From NCBI RefSeq assembly GCF_004217095.1, contig NZ_SHKO01000002.1, positions 930,001-994,000 of the forward strand: a stretch of 64,000 nucleotides of DNA. The letters run 5' to 3'. The notes below the pieces were generated by a model. It was not told the origin of the DNA, did no database searches, and worked only from the letters and a program-made list of their open reading frames with translations. Below, one piece after another: positions 33,276 through 42,888 of this stretch (position 1 is its first letter; each line of letters begins with the position of its first letter). This DNA comes from Advenella incenata. Lineage in GTDB: Bacteria > Pseudomonadota > Gammaproteobacteria > Burkholderiales > Burkholderiaceae_B. The translations under genes were made by a program, and so were the position numbers.

Positions 33276-34643
33276 TTGAAGCGGGCTATCGGGCGGTTTA
33301 AAGGGCTGCATCCTGACCATATGCGTATCGCGCGCGGCGCGATGCGCGTGGCGTTTTTCCTGCTGATCGGCAAGATGGCCGGCGCACTCAAGGAAATGGC
33401 GGTAGCGCATCGTTATGGTGTGAGCGAGGTGGTTGACGCCTATCAATTCACCATGACCATGGCGAACTGGCTGCCCATTACCATTGTCGGGGCGTTTTCC
33501 ATTGTCCTGATCCCCGTGCTGGTCAAGACGCGCTATGCGCCTGGCAGCGAGCGGGTGCAATTTATCCGGGAACTGCAGGGCTGGGTACTGGCCATTGGGG
33601 TTGTGACCGGTGTGCTGACCTGGCTGCTGTGGCCCTATATTCTTGATTATTCTGCAGGCAACCTGAGCCAGATGACCAGGCAGCACAGTAGTGAGCTGAT
33701 CTGGGCCTTTGCGCCGGCAGCCTTGCTCACGCTGTTGATCGGCGTGGGAACATCGCGCCTGCGTGCACACGAGCGGCATGTCAATACCTTGCTGGAAAGC
33801 ATCCCGGCGCTGATGATACTGGTCTGGATTCTGCTCACGCCGGGCGATGTCAGCGTCATGCCGCTGCTGCTGGGCACGCTGGTCGGCTACGTCATACAGG
33901 CAGTCTGGCTGATGGTGCTGGCGCGCAAGGCCGACAATGGCATCTGGGGTGTACCCAGTTTTACGTTCAAGTCGCATCAGTGGCCGTTGTTGCTGAACGC
34001 GGCCGGCGTGATGCTGATCGGACAGATCGCCATGAGCTTTGTGGGGCCGCTGGATCAGATTGCCGCAGCCAGCCTTGGAGATAACGCCAACGCGACGCTG
34101 GGTTACGCCACACGGTTGCTGTCATTGATTATCGGCCTTGGCGCCGCTTCGGTGGGACGTGCCGCATTGCCGGTGCTGGCCGATGTGCAAAGCCAGGGCG
34201 ATGCGCTGCGCGCCCGCAATATGGCGCTGAAATGGTCGGTGCTGATGCTGGCGGGCGGCGTGGTTGCGGTGGCGGCATGCTGGGTGCTGGCGCCCTGGAT
34301 TGTGAAAATCCTGTTCGAAAACGGCGCATTTACGGCCGATGATACGATCGCCGTGGCCAGCGTGCTGCGCTGGGGAATATTGCAGTTGCCATTCTATTTC
34401 GGCGTGCTGATCCTGGTGCAACTGATGGCCAGCCAAAACCGCTACAAGCTGATGGCCGCCATCGCCGTAGCCAACTTTGCGCTCAAGGCGGTGCTCAACC
34501 AGATTCTGGCCCCCCTGATGGGCGCCGAAGGTATTATGCTGGCAACCAGCTGCATGTATCTGCTGTCTTATATTTGCTATGTCTTTGTGACGCTGACACA
34601 TGATGTGTCCAAACAATCTACTTCTGAAAAAACAACCGATTGA
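33276..34643 (+). CDS. MurJ/MviN-family polyprenyl-linked oligosaccharide flippase
   Basis: A 455-residue protein with 12-14 membrane spans, of the MVF/MATE-like flippase superfamily and closest in motif to MurJ (early GKMAGALKEMAVAHRYG and VDAYQFTMTMANWLP). Start uncertain: TTG 33276 directly after the epimerase stop, or ATG 33321. In a polysaccharide cluster it most likely flips the lipid-linked repeat unit, taking the part of Wzx. It is unlikely to be the essential peptidoglycan MurJ, which is usually encoded elsewhere in betaproteobacteria. Confidence 0.8.
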   Translation: MKRAIGRFKGLHPDHMRIARGAMRVAFFLLIGKMAGALKEMAVAHRYGVSEVVDAYQFTMTMANWLPITIVGAFSIVLIPVLVKTRYAPGSERVQFIRELQGWVLAIGVVTGVLTWLLWPYILDYSAGNLSQMTRQHSSELIWAFAPAALLTLLIGVGTSRLRAHERHVNTLLESIPALMILVWILLTPGDVSVMPLLLGTLVGYVIQAVWLMVLARKADNGIWGVPSFTFKSHQWPLLLNAAGVMLIGQIAMSFVGPLDQIAAASLGDNANATLGYATRLLSLIIGLGAASVGRAALPVLADVQSQGDALRARNMALKWSVLMLAGGVVAVAACWVLAPWIVKILFENGAFTADDTIAVASVLRWGILQLPFYFGVLILVQLMASQNRYKLMAAIAVANFALKAVLNQILAPLMGAEGIMLATSCMYLLSYICYVFVTLTHDVSKQSTSEKTTD

Positions 34644-34644
34644 T

Positions 34645-35790
34645 ATGCCTTTGACTTCGACGACCGCAGCGCCAGTCCCCCTGCGAATCATGATTTTCAT
34701 CCACTCGTTGCATGCCGGCGGAGCGGAGCGGGTGGCCGTCGACTTGGCCAACCAGTGGCATATTCATGGGCACGACGTGATGGTGGTGACCCAGACCGAT
34801 GCTCGTGGCGACGTTTATGAACTGAACCGGCATGTGGAGCGCGTGGCGCTCAATACAGCGGGTTTGCGTGGCGTGATGGCCAATTTGCGGCGTCTGTACG
34901 CCTTGCGCAAAACCATGCAGCGCTACCGGCCCGATATCGTGCTGGGCATGATGACCACCGCGTCGATTCTGTCGATACTGGCATCCGCCGGTCTGCGGTG
35001 CCGGGTTATCGCCACCGAGCATACCCATCCGCCATCGCAGAATTTGTCGTCGTTCTGGCTCAAGCTGCGGCGGCGCACGTATCCGCATGCCGCCCAGGTG
35101 GTGGCGCTGACCCGCGATACGGCCAGCTGGATCGTCAATCACGTGCCCGGATCGAATATGGCGGTAATACCGAATGCCGTTCACTGGCCGCTGGCCAATG
35201 GCGAGCCGCAGGTGCCGCCGCCCCAGCGTAACGGACGCTGCCGCCTACTGGCCGTGGGACGTCTGCATACCGACAAGGGTTTCGATATACTAATTGACTC
35301 ATTCAGGGATCTGGCTGCCGTGTTTTCCGATTGGGATCTGGTCATCCTGGGTGAGGGGCCCGAGCGCGATCGCCTGCAGGGACAGATTGATGTGGCCGGG
35401 CTGGCCGGGCGCATCAGTATGCCTGGCAGGGTAGGCAATATGCAGCAGTGGTACCAGGCTTGTGATATCTATGTCCTGAGCTCGCGGGTAGAAGGCCTGT
35501 CCAACAGCCTGCTGGAGGCGATGGCCTGTGGCATGCCCAGTGTGGCATTCGATTGTGAAACCGGGCCGCGCGAGATTATCCGGCCTGATATTGATGGGCT
35601 GCTGGTCACGCCGGTAGAAGATCCGCAGGCGCTGGCTGCCGCGCTGTCGGGGCTGATGCAGGACAAGCAGGCTCGTAAAACGCTGGCCAGTCGCGCCGTG
35701 GATGTACGTGACCGCTTTTCGATGCGACGCGTGCTGTCTTTGTGGCAAGAGGTATTCAACGATATACAGCATCAGGATAAAAAGGGATAG
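34645..35790 (+). CDS. GT4 family glycosyltransferase (first of four)
   Basis: A 381-residue GT-B enzyme; ATG 34645 lies two bases after the flippase stop (a frame opening at 34600 overlaps it). N-terminal domain start FIHSLHAGGAERVAVDLANQW; C-terminal donor domain starts LLAVGRLHTDKGFDILIDSF (about 206) with the E-x7-E region EGLSNSLLEAMACGMPSVAFD (about 285). Cytoplasmic or membrane-associated; adds one sugar of the repeat unit. Sugar specificity is not predictable. Confidence 0.87.
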   Translation: MPLTSTTAAPVPLRIMIFIHSLHAGGAERVAVDLANQWHIHGHDVMVVTQTDARGDVYELNRHVERVALNTAGLRGVMANLRRLYALRKTMQRYRPDIVLGMMTTASILSILASAGLRCRVIATEHTHPPSQNLSSFWLKLRRRTYPHAAQVVALTRDTASWIVNHVPGSNMAVIPNAVHWPLANGEPQVPPPQRNGRCRLLAVGRLHTDKGFDILIDSFRDLAAVFSDWDLVILGEGPERDRLQGQIDVAGLAGRISMPGRVGNMQQWYQACDIYVLSSRVEGLSNSLLEAMACGMPSVAFDCETGPREIIRPDIDGLLVTPVEDPQALAAALSGLMQDKQARKTLASRAVDVRDRFSMRRVLSLWQEVFNDIQHQDKKG

Positions 35791-35799
35791 GCAACGCTT

Positions 35800-37695
35800 A
35801 TGTGCGGGATTGTCGGGCTTGTAGGCCGGTTCGAACACAAGGAAACATTACTTGCGCAAAGCTGTGGCCGTATTGCCCACCGCGGGCCGGACAGTCATGG
35901 TTTCTGGGAAGATGCCGACAGTGGCGTGGCCTTTGGCCATGTTCGGCTGGCCATTCAGGATCTGTCCGAGCAGGGGCACCAACCCATGGCCAGCGCCGAT
36001 CAGCGCTTCATGCTGGTGTTCAATGGCGAAATTTATAACCATCCGCAATTGCGCCAGGCGCTGGAGCAGGATGGCTATGCCCATGCCTGGCGCGGGCACT
36101 CCGATACGGAAACCATTCTGGCCGGACTGATGGTCTGGGGTGTGCAGGAAACCTTAAAGCGGATGGTCGGCATGTTTGCCATCGCCGTATGGGATCGGCA
36201 GACGCGCAATCTGGTACTGGCCCGTGACCGCTTCGGGGAAAAGCCGCTGTATTACGGTTATGCGCCAGATGGCCTGATGTTTGCCTCTGAACTTAAGGCG
36301 CTGATGCCTTTGCCGGGTTTTGATGCGCATTTGAATCGTGATGCGATTGCGCTGTTTCTGCGGCATAACTACATTCCTGCGCCCTATAGCGTTTTTACGC
36401 AAGTGCGCAAGCTGTTGCCAGGAACCTGGGTCAGCTTGTCGCCGGACCAGATAGACGCAGGTGCGTGGCCCGAACCGCAGCCGTACTGGTCTGCGCTGGA
36501 AGTGGCCCGTTCGCAGCCGCGTGCGCAATTTGCGCGGGATGATGATGCGGTCGATGGCCTGGATCGCGTGCTGCGTCAGGCGATTCGCGGGCAGTTGCTC
36601 TCGGATGTGCCGCTGGGCGCGTTTTTATCCGGCGGCATTGATTCTTCCCTGATTGCCAGTTTGACCCGGGAAGAGGCCTCGGGCACGCTCAAGACATTTT
36701 CCATCGGCTTTACCGAACCGGAATACAACGAAGCCGAATATGCAGCCGAGGTGGCCCGCCATCTGGGCACAGACCATACTGAGCTGTATGTCAGCGCCCA
36801 GGATAGCCTGGATCTGATTCCCGCGCTGCCGCAGATGTATGACGAACCGTTTGCCGACTCCTCGCAGATTCCGACCGCGCTGGTAATGCGCATGGCCAAG
36901 CAGCAGGTGACGGTGGCGCTCTCGGGCGATGCCGGTGACGAACTCTTTGGCGGCTATTCCCGTTACAAACGGGTGCAGCAGTGGTGGGGCAAGCGCGAGC
37001 GTGTGCCAGCGGGCCTGCAGGCCCCCCTGCGTGCTGGCGCGCGGGTTGCTGCCAGTCTGCTATCGGGGCCGCGTGCAGAAAAATTCGGCAAGCTTGAACA
37101 GGTGCTGGGGGCGGACAATATGGTCGCGTTCTACCGGCAGTTTGTTTCGTACTGGCAGGATCCGGCCAGCATGGTCAAGGGCGCGACCGAACCGGTCAGC
37201 GCCTTTTCACAGGCCCCTTTGGATAGTCTGCTGGATACGATGATGGCCATCGATACCGTGTCGTATCTGCCGGATGATATTCTGGTCAAGGTGGACCGGG
37301 CGGCCATGGCCGTTTCCCTGGAAACCCGTGTGCCGCTGCTGGATCACCGGGTATATGAATTTGCCTGGAGTCTGGACGAAAAATACAAGCTGCGCGGCAA
37401 CGACAGCAAGTGGATTCTCAAGCAATTGCTCTACCGTCACGTGCCCGCGCAGATGCTGGACCGGCCCAAGAAAGGGTTTTCCGTGCCCATGGGGCAGTGG
37501 CTCAGGGGGCCGCTGCGCCAATGGGGCGAACAGTTGCTGGCATTGCCGCGTCTTGAGGCACAGAACCTGCTGGATGCGCAACGCGTGCGCGAGGCTTGGA
37601 CGCAGCATCTAAGCGGGCAGGTGGACAACAGTGCGCGCTTGTGGGGTATCCTGATGCTGCAGGCCTGGCTGGATGAATACGGAATCAAACCATGA
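35800..37695 (+). CDS. Glutamine-hydrolysing asparagine synthase-like amidotransferase
   Basis: A 631-residue class II amidotransferase. The mature nucleophile is Cys2 (MCGIVGLVG), the glutaminase domain runs to about 210 with HRGPD and FNGEIYNH, and the synthetase domain has the ATP loop SGGIDSS (about residue 279). Located inside a glycan cluster beside a GalNAcA pathway, it probably amidates a uronic acid (as proposed for WbpS in Pseudomonas O-antigen) rather than making free asparagine. That role is inference; the fold and active-site residues are seen. Confidence 0.9.
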   Translation: MCGIVGLVGRFEHKETLLAQSCGRIAHRGPDSHGFWEDADSGVAFGHVRLAIQDLSEQGHQPMASADQRFMLVFNGEIYNHPQLRQALEQDGYAHAWRGHSDTETILAGLMVWGVQETLKRMVGMFAIAVWDRQTRNLVLARDRFGEKPLYYGYAPDGLMFASELKALMPLPGFDAHLNRDAIALFLRHNYIPAPYSVFTQVRKLLPGTWVSLSPDQIDAGAWPEPQPYWSALEVARSQPRAQFARDDDAVDGLDRVLRQAIRGQLLSDVPLGAFLSGGIDSSLIASLTREEASGTLKTFSIGFTEPEYNEAEYAAEVARHLGTDHTELYVSAQDSLDLIPALPQMYDEPFADSSQIPTALVMRMAKQQVTVALSGDAGDELFGGYSRYKRVQQWWGKRERVPAGLQAPLRAGARVAASLLSGPRAEKFGKLEQVLGADNMVAFYRQFVSYWQDPASMVKGATEPVSAFSQAPLDSLLDTMMAIDTVSYLPDDILVKVDRAAMAVSLETRVPLLDHRVYEFAWSLDEKYKLRGNDSKWILKQLLYRHVPAQMLDRPKKGFSVPMGQWLRGPLRQWGEQLLALPRLEAQNLLDAQRVREAWTQHLSGQVDNSARLWGILMLQAWLDEYGIKP

Positions 37696-37727
37696 AAATC
37701 ATTAACTGCAGCGGTAAGGAGTAGCCC

Positions 37728-38963
37728 ATGCGAATCCTGTTACTTGTCAGTTCCATGAATGCCGGTGGCGCAGAGCGGGTAGCCGCATCGCTGGTCAACG
37801 CCTGGGTCAAGGAAGGCCATGAGGTGTGTCTGATGCCCACTTTTTCACGGGGTACGGGCCAATCGTTCTATCCGCTGGATCCCGGCGTGCGTCAGGTCTG
37901 GGTGGCCCGGCATCTGAGCGGCCCGGGCATGTTTCGTACACTGGCCAAGCCGCTGATCCTGCGGCGCCTGATTCAGGACGAAGCGCCCGATGTGATCGTA
38001 TCGTTCTTAACGAATGTGAATGTGATGGTGCTGGCTGCCACCAAGGGCCTGGGCATTCCGGTCATTGTGTGCGAAAGAACCAATCCGGCTGCCAGCAAGA
38101 ATATCAGCAACGTGCTGGCACGCGCGCGGCGCCTGCTGTATCCGCAGGCCGATGCCGTTATGCTGCAGACCCAGCAGGCCGCCGAGGTTTTTGCCCGAGT
38201 CGTGCCCGGCTTGCAGCATGTGGCAGTCATTCCCAATCCGCTGCCGCCGGCACTGGAGTCGGCCGCCCGGGCGGTGGACGATACCGGCAGGGTCTCGTAT
38301 GTGTCCGAGTCCGCCGGCATGGCGTCCGATGAGGACACCGCCAGCGCAGCAACGTCGTCTGTTCGGCAAGCACAAGCAAGTGCGCGCAAGCAATTGTGCG
38401 CCATGGGCCGCTTTGTTGCCACCAAGCGCTTTGAAATGTTGATTGATGTCTTTGCCCGGCTGGCGCCGCAGGTGCCCGACTGGGACCTGACGATCTGGGG
38501 CGAAGGACCGCTGCTGAGTCTGCTGCAGGAAAAAGTGCGCAAGCTGGGTTTGCAGGATCGCATCCATCTGCCGGGTAAAACCGATCAGCCCTGGGAGGCA
38601 ATCAGTCGCGCCGATGCGTTTGTGATGACCTCTGAAGTGGAAGGGTTTCCCAATGTATTGCTCGAATCCATGGCGCTGGGCCTGCCTTGCGTGACCATGG
38701 ATTGCCCCAGCGGGCCTGCCGAACTGTCCAGAGACGGGCGTGACGCCATTCTGGTCGGGCTCTCCGATGTGGACGCCCTGCAGGAAGCGCTGCATCAGGT
38801 TATGACAGATGAAATACTACGGCGCGAGCTGGGTCATCGCGCCACGATCTCGGTACGTGATCGGTACAGTCTGGCTGCGGTACTGGAGCAATGGCAGTTC
38901 CTGTTTGATGCGGTGCTGGGCAAGTCGCGGGTAAAGCCGGCAACGCCGACGGAGTCGCAATAA
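37728..38963 (+). CDS. GT4 family glycosyltransferase with a low-complexity interdomain insertion
   Basis: A 411-residue GT-B enzyme (start LLLVSSMNAGGAERVAASLVNAW; donor domain MGRFVATKRFEMLIDVF at about 225, EGFPNVLLESMALGLPCVTMD at about 305). Between the domains, at about residues 180-220, there is an Ala/Ser/Glu-rich stretch (ESAGMASDEDTASAATSS) that looks like a disordered linker and is absent from its three GT4 neighbours. It overlaps the next gene by one base (TAATG). Confidence 0.86.
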   Translation: MRILLLVSSMNAGGAERVAASLVNAWVKEGHEVCLMPTFSRGTGQSFYPLDPGVRQVWVARHLSGPGMFRTLAKPLILRRLIQDEAPDVIVSFLTNVNVMVLAATKGLGIPVIVCERTNPAASKNISNVLARARRLLYPQADAVMLQTQQAAEVFARVVPGLQHVAVIPNPLPPALESAARAVDDTGRVSYVSESAGMASDEDTASAATSSVRQAQASARKQLCAMGRFVATKRFEMLIDVFARLAPQVPDWDLTIWGEGPLLSLLQEKVRKLGLQDRIHLPGKTDQPWEAISRADAFVMTSEVEGFPNVLLESMALGLPCVTMDCPSGPAELSRDGRDAILVGLSDVDALQEALHQVMTDEILRRELGHRATISVRDRYSLAAVLEQWQFLFDAVLGKSRVKPATPTESQ

Positions 38964-40246
38964 TGACTGCATCGTCGCAGCCCGCAGGCGCGGCTGGCGC
39001 CATGAGCCAATCTGCCGGGCCGGATTCGTCTGTATCGGCGCCGGTCGTCGCAGCGCCGACAGATGATGCCAACGCAACTGCAGCAACAACAGCAGCGCCT
39101 GCGCGCAAATTGCATGTGGTACACGTGATCAGTGGCCTGGGCCAGGGTGGTGCTGAAGCAGTGCTCAACCGCTTGCTGATGGCGCCCTCAAACACAATTG
39201 AGCATACGCTGGTCAGCTTTACCGATGACGGATTGTACGGCGCCGGCCTGCGCGATGCGGGCATCAACGTTATTACACTTGACATGAAACCCGGCAAGAT
39301 CACGCCGCGCGACTTTGTGGCGCTGCGCCGTGAACTGATCAGGCTGCGGCCCGACGTGGTGCAGACCTGGATGTATCACGCCGATGCGATTGCCGGACTG
39401 GCAGCACGAACCGCCGGGATCCGGCATATTGCCTGGGGCATACGCAATTCCGGCGAAAACCTCAAGAGCAGCAGCAAGTCTGCCTGGCTGCTGGCGCGCT
39501 TTTGCGGGTTGGTTTCTGGCTGGCTGCCGCAAACCATTGTTTGCTGCGCGCAAGGCGCCCGGGCGCGGCATGAGCAATGGGGTTACGATGCAGACAAAAT
39601 GGTAGTGATACAGAACGGCTATGACCTGACGCGCTGGCAGCCGGATGCGCAGGCCCGCGAGCGCCTGCGGCAGCAGTGGCAACTGGCGCCCGATGCGCGG
39701 GTGATCGGTTTTGTGGCGCGCTTTAATCCGCTCAAGGACCATCGCAGCCTGATTGCCGCGCTGGCCCAGTGCAAGAAAAACGGGCTGGCCCTGCATTGTG
39801 TGCTGGTCGGCAAAGGGCTGGATACAGACAACGCTCAATTGATGCAATGGTTGCGCGAGGCCGATGTGGTCGATCAGGTCATTCTGCTGGGCATGCGCGA
39901 TGATGTGCCCGCGGTCATGAATGCACTTGATGTACATGTGCTCTCCAGCCTGGCAGAGGGCTTTCCGAATGTGGTGGCCGAGGCAATGGCTTGCGGCGTC
40001 CCTGGCGTGGTGACCGATGTTGGCGATGCCGCCGTGATTGTCGGTGAGACCGGCTGGGTGGTGCCGCCGCAGAACCCGACAGCGCTGGCCGACGCGATCG
40101 GCCAGGCGTTTGCCGCCATCGATGCGCAGGGCCGTGACGTGATCGCCGCAAGGGTGCGCGCCCGGGTGCTGCAGGAGTTCAGCCTGCCCAAGATGATTGA
40201 ACGATATGAACAGACCTGGCGGGCGATGGTTGCCGATGCGCGCTGA
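38963..40246 (+). CDS. GT4 family glycosyltransferase with Ala/Thr-rich N-terminal extension
   Basis: A 427-residue GT-B enzyme. The first about 50 residues are an Ala/Thr/Ser/Pro-rich tail (for example AATTAAPARK) before the true domain start LHVVHVISGLGQGGAEAVLNRLL. The donor domain has FVARFNPLKDHRSLIAAL (about 250) and EGFPNVVAEAMACGVPGVVTD (about 332). The start overlaps the previous stop, supporting the extended form, although an internal ATG at 39002 would remove part of the tail. Role in glycan assembly by context. Confidence 0.86.
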   Translation: MTASSQPAGAAGAMSQSAGPDSSVSAPVVAAPTDDANATAATTAAPARKLHVVHVISGLGQGGAEAVLNRLLMAPSNTIEHTLVSFTDDGLYGAGLRDAGINVITLDMKPGKITPRDFVALRRELIRLRPDVVQTWMYHADAIAGLAARTAGIRHIAWGIRNSGENLKSSSKSAWLLARFCGLVSGWLPQTIVCCAQGARARHEQWGYDADKMVVIQNGYDLTRWQPDAQARERLRQQWQLAPDARVIGFVARFNPLKDHRSLIAALAQCKKNGLALHCVLVGKGLDTDNAQLMQWLREADVVDQVILLGMRDDVPAVMNALDVHVLSSLAEGFPNVVAEAMACGVPGVVTDVGDAAVIVGETGWVVPPQNPTALADAIGQAFAAIDAQGRDVIAARVRARVLQEFSLPKMIERYEQTWRAMVADAR

Positions 40247-40270
40247 TTCAACGAATAGGGACCCAGTACT

Positions 40271-41404
40271 ATGACACAGCAGAACTCGCCCCGCTCCCTG
40301 ATGTTTGTGGTGAATAATCCTGCCTTTTTTCTGTCGCATCGTTTGCCCATCGCACTGGCGGCAAAGGAACAGGGCTATGAGGTCAGGGTGGCGACCATGG
40401 ACGGCGCCGCCGTGCAGGCCATCAAATCCCATGGACTGACGCACCATGTGTTGCCGATGTCGCGCAGCGGCATGAACCCGCTGGCCGAACTCAAAACGCT
40501 TTACGCCATCTATCAGTTATTCCGGCGGGTGCGGCCCGATATTGTGCATCTGGTCACGATCAAACCCGTGTTGTACGGCGGCATTGCCGCAAGGCTTGCG
40601 GGTGTGAAGGGCGTGGTCTCTGCGATCTCGGGCCTGGGGTTTATTTTTACGCGCGAGCACAAGGGCATCGACTGGGTCAGGTTGATTACCCAGCAGCTCT
40701 ATCGCTTTGCGCTGGGGCATCGCAACAGCCGTGTTATTTTCCAGAACCGCAATGATCGCGATATCCTGAGCCGTATTGGCGCAGTCAGAGATGAACAGGT
40801 GGTGATGATTCGAGGCTCGGGTGTGGATCTTGAACAGTATGCCGCGGCGCCTGAGCCACCGCTGCCGGTCCGGATTATTTTTGTGGCGCGGCTGCTGCGC
40901 GATAAAGGCGTGCTGGAATATGTGGAAGCGGCCGACATGTCGCGACGCGATGGCAAGCCCTATCGCTGGCTTGTGGTGGGCAATCCCGATCCGGGCAACC
41001 CGGCATCGGTCACGCAGCAAGAGGCCAATGCCTGGGGCGAGCGCGTGCAATGGCTGGGCGAGCGCAGCGATATTGCTGCGCTGTATGCCGATTCTCATAT
41101 TGTGGTGCTGCCGTCATACCGGGAGGGGTTGCCCAAGTCACTGGTTGAGGCCGCTGCCTGTGGACGTGCCGTGATTACGACCGACGTGCCGGGATGCCGG
41201 GATGCGATTGAGGCCGGTCAGACCGGCGTGCTGGTGCCGGTCCGGGATGCAGGCGCCATTTATGAGGCGGTCTGCGATTTGGCAGAGAATACGCAAAAGC
41301 GTCAGGCCATGGGCCAGGCAGGGCGGGCGCTGGCGCAGGAGGCCTTCGATATCCGCAAGGTGGTGCAGGCGCATCTGGATATTTACCAGGCGCTAAGCCG
41401 CTAG
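40271..41404 (+). CDS. GT4 family glycosyltransferase (last gene of the cluster)
   Basis: A 377-residue GT-B enzyme resembling WbnK/WbpH-like transferases. The N-terminal domain starts FVVNNPAFFLSHRLPIALAA and holds HLVTIKPVLYGGIAARLAGV at about 96; the donor domain has FVARLLRDKGVLEYVEAA (about 203) and YREGLPKSLVEAAACGRAVITTD (about 283). Ribosome site is weak. The cluster ends here; the next gene is convergent. No polymerase gene follows. Confidence 0.87.
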   Translation: MTQQNSPRSLMFVVNNPAFFLSHRLPIALAAKEQGYEVRVATMDGAAVQAIKSHGLTHHVLPMSRSGMNPLAELKTLYAIYQLFRRVRPDIVHLVTIKPVLYGGIAARLAGVKGVVSAISGLGFIFTREHKGIDWVRLITQQLYRFALGHRNSRVIFQNRNDRDILSRIGAVRDEQVVMIRGSGVDLEQYAAAPEPPLPVRIIFVARLLRDKGVLEYVEAADMSRRDGKPYRWLVVGNPDPGNPASVTQQEANAWGERVQWLGERSDIAALYADSHIVVLPSYREGLPKSLVEAAACGRAVITTDVPGCRDAIEAGQTGVLVPVRDAGAIYEAVCDLAENTQKRQAMGQAGRALAQEAFDIRKVVQAHLDIYQALSR

Positions 41405-41499
41405 GCTGCTGATACCAACCAAGGGCCCGGGATTGCCGGCGCCTGCTTTTGCCAAAGCTTGCTTAAAGCCGCTGGCCCAGGCCCGGCATCATAAAACAA

Positions 41500-42888
41500 T
41501 CAGAATGGCAGCGCCGCGCCGGGCGCAAACTGGGCGAACACCGCCTTGAACTCTGCACGGATGCGATCAATCGCCTGCTGCGTCTCACCTTCAAACCGCA
41601 ACACAATCACAGGTGTGGTATTGGATGCACGCGCCAGGCCAAAGCCGTCTTCATATTCGGCGCGCACGCCATCAATGGTGTTAACGCTGGTGGCGCCGGG
41701 AAAATGCGCCTTTTCCTGCAGGGTCTTGATCAGCGAATATTGCTGGCCTTCTTCCATTTCCAGCTTGAGTTCCGGCGTGGAAATGCCTTCGGGCAGAGCA
41801 TCAAGTACGGCCGTGGGGTTGGCATCGCGCGAGAGGATTTCCAGTAGGCGCGCGCCGGTATACAGGCCGTCATCAAAGCCGAACCAGCGCTCCTTGAAGA
41901 ACACATGCCCGCTCATTTCACCTGCAATAGGGGCACCGGTTTCCGCCAGCTTTGCCTTGATCAGCGAATGACCGGTGCGCCACATGAGCGGCACGCCGCC
42001 GGCAGCCTTGACAGAGGCCGTGACATGACGGCTGCATTTGACGTCATAGATAATGGTGGCGCCTGGTTGGCGCGCAAGAATATCGCGGGCAAATAGAATC
42101 AGCTGACGGTCTGGCCAGATGATGCTGCCGCTGCGGGTGACAACGCCCAGGCGATCGCCGTCGCCATCGAAGGCCAGGCCGATTTCGCAGTCGGTTTCCT
42201 GCAGGGTGCGTTGCAGGTCTTCCAGGTTATGGGGATCGGCCGGGTCCGGGTGGTGATTGGGAAAGGTGCCATCCACATCGCAAAACAGCTCGGTGACGTC
42301 GCAACCGAGCGCACGAAACAGTTTGGTTGCCGCCACGCCACCCACGCCGTTGCCACAATCGATGGCAATTTTCATCGGGCGGGCCAGCTTGACGTCCGAC
42401 ACAATCCGTTCGATATACGTCTGGACGATATCCTTGCTATGCGCAACGCCTCTGGCGGCAGCGACCGGTTCCGATTGCAGCGCCTGCATTTGCTCGCGCA
42501 GGGCCAGCACGTCGTCGCCGTACAGGGCCTTGCCGCCGATCATCATTTTGAAGCCGTTGTATTTTGGCGGGTTATGGCTGCCGGTAATGGCAACGGCGGC
42601 GCCGATATTTTCGGAGTAGGATTCGAAGTACACCAGTGGCGTGGGCACCATGCCGATATCTACCGTATCAATGCCTTCATCCAGGATGCCCTTTTGCAGG
42701 GAGGCAGACAAGTCGGGGCTGGACAGGCGACCATCATAGCCCACCACGATCCGATCCGTGCCGCAGGCGCGTGCACGCCGGGCCAGCGCGCGCCCCAGCA
42801 GGTAGGCAAACGAGGCATTGAGCTGTTCAGGCACAATACCACGAATGTCATAAGCCTTGAATACGGATTGGGGAAGCGCTGGGGTCAT
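41500..42888 (-). CDS. Phosphomannomutase/phosphoglucomutase (AlgC type)
   Basis: A 462-residue phosphohexomutase. The phosphorylated Ser is S104 in ITGSHNPPKYNGFK, metal loop DGDGDRLG at about 240, sugar-binding GEMSGHVFF at about 325 and the C-terminal phosphate loop RASNTTPVIVLRFEG at about 421. It interconverts mannose or glucose 6- and 1-phosphates for nucleotide-sugar supply. It is convergent with the polysaccharide cluster, an obvious functional link. ATG 42888 follows AGGACA. Confidence 0.93.
   Translation of the reverse strand: MTPALPQSVFKAYDIRGIVPEQLNASFAYLLGRALARRARACGTDRIVVGYDGRLSSPDLSASLQKGILDEGIDTVDIGMVPTPLVYFESYSENIGAAVAITGSHNPPKYNGFKMMIGGKALYGDDVLALREQMQALQSEPVAAARGVAHSKDIVQTYIERIVSDVKLARPMKIAIDCGNGVGGVAATKLFRALGCDVTELFCDVDGTFPNHHPDPADPHNLEDLQRTLQETDCEIGLAFDGDGDRLGVVTRSGSIIWPDRQLILFARDILARQPGATIIYDVKCSRHVTASVKAAGGVPLMWRTGHSLIKAKLAETGAPIAGEMSGHVFFKERWFGFDDGLYTGARLLEILSRDANPTAVLDALPEGISTPELKLEMEEGQQYSLIKTLQEKAHFPGATSVNTIDGVRAEYEDGFGLARASNTTPVIVLRFEGETQQAIDRIRAEFKAVFAQFAPGAALPF

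Noticed and set aside
32133-33977. 614-residue minus-strand open frame across the epimerase and flippase genes
   Set aside because: A GC-driven shadow of two well-supported genes; its His/Gln-rich translation matches no family.
33276-34643. Calling the flippase the essential murJ
   Set aside because: Its place inside a glycan cluster, rather than near translation or cell-wall genes, favours a repeat-unit flippase; a genome search would be needed to decide.
39188-40447. 419-residue minus-strand open frame opposite glycosyltransferase genes
   Set aside because: Low-meaning His/Gln-rich translation typical of antisense frames in GC-rich DNA.
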